Part shown: in pieces, positions 1 to 6,479 of the stretch
How positions within the stretch are numbered: the first letter of the stretch is position 1
Layout of the letters: each line of letters opens with the position of its first letter
NCBI GenBank assembly: GCA_938022295.1
Contig: CALIDR010000162.1
Coordinates: 1 to 10,617 of the forward strand
Reading direction: 5' to 3'
Origin: an uncultured Burkholderiaceae bacterium
GTDB taxonomy: Bacteria; Pseudomonadota; Gammaproteobacteria; Burkholderiales; Burkholderiaceae_C
DNA: 10,617 nt
Made by a program: the position numbers and the translations under genes
Notes under the pieces: generated by a model
What the model was told of the DNA's origin: nothing
Seen by the model: the letters and a program-made list of their open reading frames with translations, nothing else
Database searches by the model: none

Positions 1-661
1 GCAGGCCGCCGGCGAACAGCACGCCGCTGCGCTCGTCGAACACCGCGACCGCGCCGGGGCCGCTCGCGAGCCCGAAGTCGAGCACGCGCAGCCGCCGGCC
101 GCCGGCTTCGGCGTCGACGGACACGTCGACGCTGCCGGTGAACGTCAGGTCGGGCGTGGGCAGCGCGGTGCCCTGCATCTCGTCGTCGCCGAGCGTGCGC
201 CGCAGCGTCGCCAGGCAGCGGTCGCAGCGCGCGGCCATCAGGCGCGCGGCGTCGCGGTGCATCAGCACCGGCACGCCGCGCTCGCGGAACGCCCCGGCGC
301 CGAAGATGAACTCCTGCCGCGCCTGCGTCAGCACGAGCCGGCGCAGCGGCAGCGGCGACGCCTGCCCGATCGCCGCGAGCAGCGCCTGGCCCTGGCGGTG
401 CGAGGTGCCGCTGTCGATCGCGACGACGCCGCTCGCGCCGACGACGAAGCCGGCGTTGCCGGTGCGCCCGCGGTTGGCCGGCGCGACCTCGCCGGCGGCG
501 CCGCGCACGACGTAGACGCCGGCGGCGATCTCGGTTGCGACGCCGGGCGGTGGGTCGGCCGCCGGCGCGGCGATCGCGGGTGTCGCCAGCACGGCCCACG
601 CGAGCAGCCCCGCCGCGCGCCAGAGGCGCGGGTGGGCGCCCGCGCGTTCAGGCCAGCGCAT
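1..661 (-). CDS. Exported MBL-fold protein with degenerate metal site (partial)
   Basis: The gene starts at the ATG whose A is base 661 and runs off the left edge; 220 residues are visible. Residues 1-31 look like a signal peptide: arginines, a hydrophobic stretch at 17-30, then an AIA cleavage site, so the product is probably periplasmic. Residues 45-220 follow the metallo-beta-lactamase fold, in the style of the quinoprotein relay system zinc metallohydrolases: a GFVVG strand, AIDSG at 81-85, a CDRC pair at 146-149, and VFDERSGVLFAG near the end. The zinc sites are gone. The usual THxHxDH reads TQARQEF (112-118), the usual AHTxxD reads ASGPGA (199-204), and GDL reads GGL (218-220). The reading frame is intact, which argues for a pseudoenzyme rather than a decaying gene. 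It overlaps the end of the formate dehydrogenase alpha gene by 14 nt, so it is probably translationally coupled to it. Family assignment is fairly sure; the function is unknown. Confidence 0.8.
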   Translation of the reverse strand, partial: MRWPERAGAHPRLWRAAGLLAWAVLATPAIAAPAADPPPGVATEIAAGVYVVRGAAGEVAPANRGRTGNAGFVVGASGVVAIDSGTSHRQGQALLAAIGQASPLPLRRLVLTQARQEFIFGAGAFRERGVPVLMHRDAARLMAARCDRCLATLRRTLGDDEMQGTALPTPDLTFTGSVDVSVDAEAGGRRLRVLDFGLASGPGAVAVFDERSGVLFAGGL

Positions 662-3509
662 CGGCGCGTTCGCCCGCGATCCGCCGCAGCGTCTGGCCGC
701 CGCCGTAGCTCGCCGGCACGGGCGCCGGGCCGCCCGGCGTCACGCGTACCGCGCAGTACTTGAACTCGGGGATCTTTGCGAACGGGTCGAGCGCCGGGTT
801 CGTCAGCACGTTGACCGCCGCCTCGACGTAGCAGAACGGCACGAACACGGCGCCGCGCGGCGTGCCGTCGTCGGCGCGGGCGTACAGCGACACCGCGCCG
901 CGCCGCGTCGTGAGCGTGACGACGTCGCCGGGCTTGGCGCCCATCGCGTCGAGGTCGAGCGGGTGCAGCAGCGCGGTGGGGTCGGGCTCGATCGCGTCGA
1001 GCACCGCGGCGCGCCGCGTCATGCTGCCGGTGTGCCAGTGCTCGAGCTGGCGGCCGGTGATCAGCACCATCGGGTACTCGGCGTCGGGGCGCTCGGCGGC
1101 GGGCACGATGTCCACCGGCACGAAGCGCGCCTTGCCGCCTTCGCGCGGGAAGTCGTGCGTGAACACGACGCGCTCGCCGGGATCGCCCTCGTGCAGGCAG
1201 GGGTACGTCACCGCGTGCTCGCGTTCGAGCCGCTCCCAGGTGATGCCGCCGATGCTCGGCATCGTGCGGCGCATCTCGTCGAACACGTCGCGCACGTGGG
1301 CGTAGCGCCAGTCCAGGCCGAGGCGCTGCGCGATCTGCTGGATGATCCACAGGTCCTGCCGCGCGTCGCCCGGCGGGTCGATCGCCTGCCGGCCGAGCTG
1401 CACGAGGCGGTCGGTGTTGGTGAAGGTGCCGGTCTTCTCGGGGAAGGCGCTCGCGGGCAGCACGACGTCGGCGAGGTACGCCGTCTCGGTGAGGAAGATG
1501 TCCTGCACGACGAGGTGGTCGAGCGCGGCGAGCGCCTCGCGCGCGTGCTGCGCGTCGGGGTCGGACATCGCCGGGTTCTCGCCCATGATGTACATCCCGC
1601 GCACCTCGCCGCGCAGCGCGGCGTGCATGACCTCGACGACGGTCAGCCCGGGGCGGTCGTCGAGGCTTTCGGGCGTCACGCCCCAGACGCGGGCGATGCG
1701 CTCGCGCGCAGCGGCGTTGTCGACGCGCTGGTAGTCGGGGTACATCATCGGGATCAGGCCAGCGTCGGAGGCCCCCTGCACGTTGTTCTGCCCGCGCAGC
1801 GGGTGCAGCCCGGTGCCCGGGCGGCCGATCTGGCCCGTCAGCAGCGCCAGCGCGATCAGGCAGCGCGCGTTGTCGGTGCCGTGCACGTGCTGGCTGATAC
1901 CCATGCCCCACAGGATCATCGACGCCTTCGACGTCGCGTACAGCCGCGCGACCTCGCGGATCGTCGCCGCGTCGATGCCGCAGATCGGCGCCATGGCCTC
2001 GGGGCTGTAGCCCTCGACGTTGCGCCTGAGTTCGTCGGCGCCGATCGTGCGGGCGGCGACGAAGCCCTCGTCGACCAGCCCCTCGGTGACGATCACGTGC
2101 AGCATCGCGTTGAGCAGCGCGACGTCGGTGTCGGGGTTGAACTGCAGGAAGCGGTGCGCGTGGCGCGCCAGCTCGCTGCGCCGCGGGTCGCAGACGATCA
2201 GCTTCGTGCCCGTCTTCGCGGCGTTCTTCATCCAGGTGGCCGCCACCGGGTGGTTCACGGTCGGGTTGGCGCCGATCAGGATCACGACCTCGGCGTGCAT
2301 CACGTCCATCACCGGGTTGCTGACCGCGCCCGAGCCGATGCCCTCGAGCAGCGCGACGACCGACGACGCGTGGCACAGCCGCGTGCAGTGGTCGACGTTG
2401 TTGCTGCCGAAGCCGGTGCGCACGAGCTTCTGGAACAGGTACGCCTCCTCGTTGCTGCCCTTGGCCGAGCCGAAGCCAGCGAGCGCCTTGGGCCCGTGGC
2501 GGTCGCGGATCGCGCGCAGGCCGTCGCCGGCGAGCGCGAGCGCCTCGTCCCACGTCGCCTCGCGGAAGACCTCGTGCCAGCGCTCGGGATCCATCGCGAA
2601 CTCGCCGCGCGCGATCGCGGCCTTCGGCGGCGCGTCGGCGCGGCGCACGAGCGGCTTCGCGAGCCGCTGCGGGTGGTGCACGTAGTCGAAGCCGTAGCGG
2701 CCCTTGACGCACAGCCGGCCGTGGTTGGCCGGGCCGTCGCGGCCTTCGACGTAGGCGATGCGTCCGTCGCGCACGTGGTAAATGAGCTGGCAGCCGACGC
2801 CGCAGTACGGGCACACCGACTCGACGCTCTTGTCGGGGGCGGGCAGCGCGGCGCCGCGCGCGGGCATCAGCGCGCCGGTCGGGCAGGCCTGCACGCACTC
2901 GCCGCAGGCCACGCAGGTCGACGCGCCCATCGGGTCGTCCATGTCGAACACGATCTTCGCGTGCTCGCCGCGCCACGCCAGCCCGATGACGTCGTTGACC
3001 TGCTCGTCGCGGCACGCGCGCAGGCAACGCGTGCACTGGATGCACGCGTCCAGGTTCACCGCGATCGCCGCGTGCGACAGGTCCGCTGCCGGCTGCGAGC
3101 GTGCCGGCAGCCGCCCGCGGCCGACGCCGAGCGCCTGCGCCCAGTGGCCGACCTCGTCGTGGCGCGTGTACGGCGCCTCGGGCAGGTCGGCCAGCAGCAG
3201 CTCGAGCACCATCGCCTGCGACTTGCGCGCACGCTCGCTCGCGGTGTGCACCGTCATGCCCTCGGTCGGCGTGCGGCAGCACGACGGCGCGAGCGTGCGT
3301 TCGCCGTCGATCTCGACGACGCAGGCGCGGCAGTTGCCGGCCGGCTCGAGGCCGTCCTGGTGGCACAGGTGCGGCACCGCGATGCCCTCGCGCCGGGCGA
3401 CCTGCAGCAGCGTCTCGCCGGGGCGGGCGGTGACGGCGCGGCCGTCGAGCGTGAAGCGCACCGCCGGCGCGGCGGCCTCGAGGTGTTCGGGGCGGGTCGG
3501 GGCGTTCAT
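648..3509 (-). CDS. fdhA: NAD-dependent formate dehydrogenase, alpha (catalytic) subunit
   Basis: This 953-residue protein is the molybdopterin-binding subunit that oxidises formate to CO2 in the cytoplasm and passes electrons to the beta subunit. Order of domains: an N-terminal NuoG-like 2Fe-2S domain (C49, C60, C63 and C77 or C78); a two-cluster ferredoxin domain (C156/159/162/166 and C199/202/205/209); a 4Fe-4S site next to the cofactor (C233, C236, C240, C267); then the bis-MGD catalytic domain. The expected metal ligand is C379 in TRLCHASSV, followed by H380, so this is a cysteine enzyme and not a selenoprotein. GENP and the C-terminal molybdopterin dinucleotide-binding region (LITGRQLEHWHTGSMT) are present. 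The length matches FdsA of Rhodobacter and Cupriavidus and Fdh1A of Methylobacterium (roughly 950-990). It begins 4 nt after the beta subunit stop. Molybdenum or tungsten use cannot be told from the sequence. No fdsC or fdsD follows it. Confidence 0.96.
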   Translation of the reverse strand: MNAPTRPEHLEAAAPAVRFTLDGRAVTARPGETLLQVARREGIAVPHLCHQDGLEPAGNCRACVVEIDGERTLAPSCCRTPTEGMTVHTASERARKSQAMVLELLLADLPEAPYTRHDEVGHWAQALGVGRGRLPARSQPAADLSHAAIAVNLDACIQCTRCLRACRDEQVNDVIGLAWRGEHAKIVFDMDDPMGASTCVACGECVQACPTGALMPARGAALPAPDKSVESVCPYCGVGCQLIYHVRDGRIAYVEGRDGPANHGRLCVKGRYGFDYVHHPQRLAKPLVRRADAPPKAAIARGEFAMDPERWHEVFREATWDEALALAGDGLRAIRDRHGPKALAGFGSAKGSNEEAYLFQKLVRTGFGSNNVDHCTRLCHASSVVALLEGIGSGAVSNPVMDVMHAEVVILIGANPTVNHPVAATWMKNAAKTGTKLIVCDPRRSELARHAHRFLQFNPDTDVALLNAMLHVIVTEGLVDEGFVAARTIGADELRRNVEGYSPEAMAPICGIDAATIREVARLYATSKASMILWGMGISQHVHGTDNARCLIALALLTGQIGRPGTGLHPLRGQNNVQGASDAGLIPMMYPDYQRVDNAAARERIARVWGVTPESLDDRPGLTVVEVMHAALRGEVRGMYIMGENPAMSDPDAQHAREALAALDHLVVQDIFLTETAYLADVVLPASAFPEKTGTFTNTDRLVQLGRQAIDPPGDARQDLWIIQQIAQRLGLDWRYAHVRDVFDEMRRTMPSIGGITWERLEREHAVTYPCLHEGDPGERVVFTHDFPREGGKARFVPVDIVPAAERPDAEYPMVLITGRQLEHWHTGSMTRRAAVLDAIEPDPTALLHPLDLDAMGAKPGDVVTLTTRRGAVSLYARADDGTPRGAVFVPFCYVEAAVNVLTNPALDPFAKIPEFKYCAVRVTPGGPAPVPASYGGGQTLRRIAGERADALA

Positions 3510-3513
3510 CGCG

Positions 3514-5220
3514 TCAGCGCTTCGCGGCGAGTTCGTGGGGGAAGTAGCGGACCACGCAGTCGATCGGGTTCGGTGCCGCCTGGCCGAGGCCGCAGATCGA
3601 CGCGTCGCGCATCACCGCCGAGAGGTCGGCGAGCAGCGGCAGGTCCCAGTCGTCGCGCCCGATCAGCTCGCTCGCCTTCGCGGTGCCGTTGCGGCACGGC
3701 GTGCACTGGCCGCAGCTCTCGTCGCGGAAGAAGCGCATCAGGTTGCGCGCGGCGTCGACGGCGCGGTCGCGGTCCGACAGCACGATCACCGCCGCCGAGC
3801 CGATGAAGCAGCCGTGCGGCTGCAGCGTGTCGAAGTCCAGCGGCACGTCGCCGAGCGACGCCGGCAGGATGCCGCCCGACGCGCCGCCGGGCAGGTAGGC
3901 GTAGAAGCGGTGGCCGTCGAGCATGCCGCCGCAGTGCTCGTCGATCAGCTCGCGCACCGTGATGCCGGCCGGCGCGAGCTTGACGCCGGGCGACTTGACG
4001 CGCCCGGACACCGAGAACGAGCGCAGCCCCTTGCGGCCGTGGCGGCCCTGCGCGGCGAACCACGCGCCGCCCTTCTCGACGATCTCGCGCACCCAGTACA
4101 GCGTCTCGAAGTTGTGCTCGAGCGTCGGCCGCCCGAACAGGCCCACCTGCGCGACGTACGGCGGGCGCAGGCGTGGCATGCCGCGCTTGCCCTCGATCGA
4201 TTCGATCATCGCCGACTCCTCGCCGCAGATGTAGGCGCCGGCGCCGCGGCGCAGCTCGATCGGCGGCAGGTCGGGGCCGAGGTCGCTCGCCCGCAGCGCG
4301 GCGAGCTCGCGCTCGAGCATGCGGCGCAGCCCGTGGTACTCGTCGCGCAGGTAGACGTAGACGGCCTCGACGCCCACCGCCCACGCGGCGACCAGCAGGC
4401 CTTCGACGAAGCGGTGCGGGTCGCGCTCGAGGTACCAGCGGTCCTTGAACGTGCCGGGTTCGCCCTCGTCGATGTTGACCGCCATCAGCCGCGGCGCCGG
4501 CTGCGCGCGCACGATGCGCCACTTGCGCCCGGCCGGGAAGCCCGCGCCGCCGAGGCCGCGCAGCGCCGAGTCATCGAGCGTCTGCAGCACCGACTCCACG
4601 TCGCGCTCGCCGCGCAGGCACTGCTGCCACAGCCGGTAGCCGCCGCCCGCGCGGTACGCGGCGAGGTCGAGGTGGCCGCGGTGGTCGTGCGCGGTCTCGC
4701 CGCCCTCGATCGCGGCCGTCACGTCGTCGGCGCTCGCGTGCAGCACCGGCCGCTGGCCGACGACGGCCACCGGTGCGCTCTCGCAGCGGCCGACGCAGGG
4801 CGCCGCGATCACGCGCACGTCCACGCCGTGGCGCTGCGCGAGCTCGGCGAGCAGTGCGCGCGCGCCGGCGAGCTCGCAGCTCAGCCCGTCGCACACGCGC
4901 ACCGTCAGCGCCGGCGGCGGCGCCTCGCCTTCCTTGACGACGTCGAAGTGGTGATAGAACGTCGCGACCTCGAACACCTCGGTCTGCGAAAGGCGCATCT
5001 CCTGCGCGAGCGCGGCCAGGTGCCGCGCTGCGAGGTGGCCGTAGCGGTCCTGCAGCTTGTGCAGGTGCTCGATCAGCAGGTCGCGCGCGCGCGGCGCGTC
5101 GCCGAGCAGCGCGCGCACTTCGGCCAGCGCCTGCGGCTCGACGCGCCGGCCCTTCGGCGCCTCGCGCCGGCGCTGGCGGGCCGCCTCGGCGACGGCGATC
5201 GGGATGACGGGATGGTTCAA
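3514..5220 (-). CDS. fdhB: NAD-dependent formate dehydrogenase, fused NuoE/NuoF-type beta subunit
   Basis: This 568-residue diaphorase subunit takes electrons from the alpha subunit through Fe-S centres to FMN and reduces NAD+. Residues 1 to about 165 form a NuoE/FdsG-like thioredoxin-fold domain with 2Fe-2S ligands C110, C115, C142 and C146. Residues from about 185 to 568 form a NuoF/FdsB-like domain with the FMN loop RGLGGAGFPAGRKW (221-234), the nucleotide-binding segment GAGAYICGEESAMIE (326-340) and a 4Fe-4S site, ESCGQCTPCR plus SICGLG (C503, C506, C509, C543). In FdsGBA enzymes these are two genes. The fusion and its length match the two-subunit Fdh1 enzyme of Methylobacterium extorquens (beta about 572 residues). 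No ATG fits the start; TTG at 5220 has GGAG six bases upstream and gives a NuoE-like N-terminus. The frame stays open upstream, with GTG and TTG codons lacking a ribosome site, so the start is likely but not certain. Confidence 0.94.
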   Translation of the reverse strand: MNHPVIPIAVAEAARQRRREAPKGRRVEPQALAEVRALLGDAPRARDLLIEHLHKLQDRYGHLAARHLAALAQEMRLSQTEVFEVATFYHHFDVVKEGEAPPPALTVRVCDGLSCELAGARALLAELAQRHGVDVRVIAAPCVGRCESAPVAVVGQRPVLHASADDVTAAIEGGETAHDHRGHLDLAAYRAGGGYRLWQQCLRGERDVESVLQTLDDSALRGLGGAGFPAGRKWRIVRAQPAPRLMAVNIDEGEPGTFKDRWYLERDPHRFVEGLLVAAWAVGVEAVYVYLRDEYHGLRRMLERELAALRASDLGPDLPPIELRRGAGAYICGEESAMIESIEGKRGMPRLRPPYVAQVGLFGRPTLEHNFETLYWVREIVEKGGAWFAAQGRHGRKGLRSFSVSGRVKSPGVKLAPAGITVRELIDEHCGGMLDGHRFYAYLPGGASGGILPASLGDVPLDFDTLQPHGCFIGSAAVIVLSDRDRAVDAARNLMRFFRDESCGQCTPCRNGTAKASELIGRDDWDLPLLADLSAVMRDASICGLGQAAPNPIDCVVRYFPHELAAKR

Positions 5221-5226
5221 CGCGGT

Positions 5227-5230
5227 CTCC
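5227..5230 (-). promoter_or_regulatory. Ribosome binding site deciding the TTG start of fdhB
   Basis: On the minus strand GGAG lies six bases before the TTG at 5220-5218. The other in-frame candidates further upstream, a GTG and a TTG within the intergenic region, lack such a site. The following protein sequence looks like a normal NuoE N-terminus. Confidence 0.6.
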
Positions 5231-5253
5231 GCAGCGCCTCTCGACAATCGGAA

Positions 5254-5273
5254 CGGAAGAACATATTCTGTCG
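5254..5273. promoter_or_regulatory. Imperfect inverted repeat, candidate operator
   Basis: The 20-bp segment CGGAAGAACATATTCTGTCG has dyad symmetry: seven of its ten half-site positions pair, with the core GAACATATTC nearly palindromic. It lies 34 bp upstream of the fdhB start and about 80 bp upstream of the regulator start, a plausible place for an autoregulatory or shared operator. It does not match the known ModE box well, so the binding protein is a guess. Confidence 0.4.
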
Positions 5274-5352
5274 GCGCTTCGATGCACACGATACCGTAGT
5301 GCAGAGGCTGGGGCCAGCGGACTTTCCACCTAATTCGGCAGGCAAATTCATA

Positions 5353-6462
5353 ATGTTCCAGGTGCGCATCGAGCCGCGCTGGGAAGTCGAGCGCGACGGC
5401 GCGCCGCCGCTGGCCACGCACGCGCTGCTGGCGCTCTTGCAGCGCGTGCAGCAGCACGAGTCGATCGCGCAGGCCGCGCGCGCGCTCGGGTTGTCGTACC
5501 GCCACGCGTGGGGCCTCGTGCGCGCGGGCGAGGCGTACCTGGGCGCGCGGCTGCTGCAGACGCACCGCGGCCGCGGCGCGACGCCGACGCGCCTCGCGCA
5601 GGCGCTGCTGTGGGCCGACCAGCGCGTCGCGGCGCGCCTGGCGCCGACGCTGCAGACGCTCGCCTCCGAGCTCGCCGGCGACCTCGCGCGCCTGGTGGAG
5701 CAGGACGCGGCGCACGCGCCGCCGGCGGTGCGCATCCAGGCCAGCCACGGCTTCGCGGTGGCGGCGCTGCTGGAGCAGATGGCCGCCGAGGGCCGGCCGG
5801 TCGAGCTCAGCTACCGCAACAGCAGCGACGCGCTGGCGTCGCTCGCGCGCGGCGACTGCGACATGGCGGGCTTCCACGTCCCGCTCGGTCGCTTCGAGGC
5901 GGCAGTGGTCGCGCGCTGCGCGCGCTGGCTCGACCCGGCGCGCCGCGTGCTGATCCACCTCGCGGTGCGCAACGAGGGGCTGTTCGTCGCCGCCGGCAAC
6001 CCGAAGCGCATCGTGCGCCTGGCGGACCTCGCGCGCGACGGCGTGCGCTTCGTCAACCGTCAGGAGGGCTCGGGCACGCGGATGCTCGTCGACCTGATGC
6101 TCGCCGACGCGGGCATCGCGCCGGCGCGCGTGCACGGCTACGAGACGAGCGAGTTCACGCACGCGGCGGTGGCCGCGCACGTCGCGAGCGGCATGGCCGA
6201 CGTCGGCATCGGCGTCGAGACGGCGGCGCGCCGCTTCGGGCTCGACTTCGTGCCGCTGGTGCGCGAGCGCTACTTCTTCGCCGCCGAGGCCGACGCGCTC
6301 GCGCGCTCGCCGCTGCGCGAGGTGCTCGCGATCCTGCGCAGCGAGGCGTTCCGCGCCCGCGTCGACGCGCTGGCCGGCTACGATGCCGCCGACACCGGGC
6401 GCGTGCAGACGCCGGCCGAGGCGTTCGCGCGCTCGTGGCCGAAGCGGCGCGCGGCGGCTTGA
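5353..6462 (+). CDS. ModE-type HTH regulator with PBP-like ligand-binding domain
   Basis: This 369-residue protein is a one-component transcription regulator. Residues about 20-85 are a LysR/ModE-like winged helix: SIAQAARALGLSYRHAWGLV (37-56), then a wing with the pattern GARLLQTHRGRGATPT. Residues about 127-345 match the PBP-like domain found in molybdate-related regulators and fused to MoeA, with the signatures RFVNRQEGSGTRMLVD (232-247) and THAAVAAHVASGMADVGIG (269-287). In this family the second domain is thought to bind a small anion or metabolite; molybdate, tungstate or a C1 compound are possible here, but the ligand is inferred. It diverges from the formate dehydrogenase operon and is followed after 17 nt by mxaR, so it probably controls the former and is co-transcribed with the latter. 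The ATG at 5353 has only a weak AGG ten bases upstream. The frame is open further upstream, but the N-terminus fits the family. Confidence 0.88.
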   Translation: MFQVRIEPRWEVERDGAPPLATHALLALLQRVQQHESIAQAARALGLSYRHAWGLVRAGEAYLGARLLQTHRGRGATPTRLAQALLWADQRVAARLAPTLQTLASELAGDLARLVEQDAAHAPPAVRIQASHGFAVAALLEQMAAEGRPVELSYRNSSDALASLARGDCDMAGFHVPLGRFEAAVVARCARWLDPARRVLIHLAVRNEGLFVAAGNPKRIVRLADLARDGVRFVNRQEGSGTRMLVDLMLADAGIAPARVHGYETSEFTHAAVAAHVASGMADVGIGVETAARRFGLDFVPLVRERYFFAAEADALARSPLREVLAILRSEAFRARVDALAGYDAADTGRVQTPAEAFARSWPKRRAAA

Positions 6463-6470
6463 GGCACACG

Positions 6471-6479
6471 GGGAGGGAG
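6471..6479 (+). promoter_or_regulatory. Strong purine-rich ribosome binding site of mxaR
   Basis: GGGAGGGAG directly abuts the ATG at 6480 and includes a full GGAGG at 6472-6476. It fills half of the 17-nt gap after the regulator stop, leaving little room for a separate promoter or a terminator. Confidence 0.7.

Larger units (their letters stand above)
5221..5352. promoter_or_regulatory. Divergent promoter region between formate dehydrogenase and regulator/mxa operons
   Basis: This 132-bp gap separates the TTG of fdhB (minus strand) from the ATG of the regulator (plus strand). It is visibly richer in A and T than the flanking genes, notably around 5257-5269 and 5330-5354. It must hold the promoter for the minus-strand operon and probably the one for the plus-strand operon. 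I see no convincing -35/-10 pair on either strand. It contains an imperfect inverted repeat at 5254-5273, a short one (GCTGG-GG-CCAGC) at 5307-5318, and a direct repeat of AATTC at 5332-5336 and 5345-5349 close to the regulator start. Confidence 0.75.

Noticed and set aside
2367..2387. Selenocysteine at the formate dehydrogenase active site
   Set aside because: The codon at the expected position is a cysteine codon (TGC on the minus strand) within TRLCHASSV, and no in-frame TGA is present.
963..3806. Very long open frame on the plus strand opposite the formate dehydrogenase genes
   Set aside because: Stop codons are rare in all frames at this GC content. The translation is a repetitive Arg/Ala/His/Val composition with no recognisable domain, and the opposite strand encodes clear formate dehydrogenase subunits.
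4640..4740. A frameshift or lost stop joining two separate fdsG and fdsB genes
   Set aside because: The frame is continuous through the linker between the domains (about residues 165-185) and the total length agrees with known natural fusions of this subunit.
5300..5316. Possible sigma-54 promoter on the minus strand (TGGC ... TGCA)
   Set aside because: The distance between the GG and GC elements is one base too long for a -24/-12 promoter, and the -24 and -12 boxes are otherwise weak.
2782..5352. The regulator frame staying open far upstream of 5353, suggesting a much longer protein
   Set aside because: The upstream part is antisense to fdhA/fdhB and looks like shadow coding; the ModE-type domain begins normally at the ATG at 5353.
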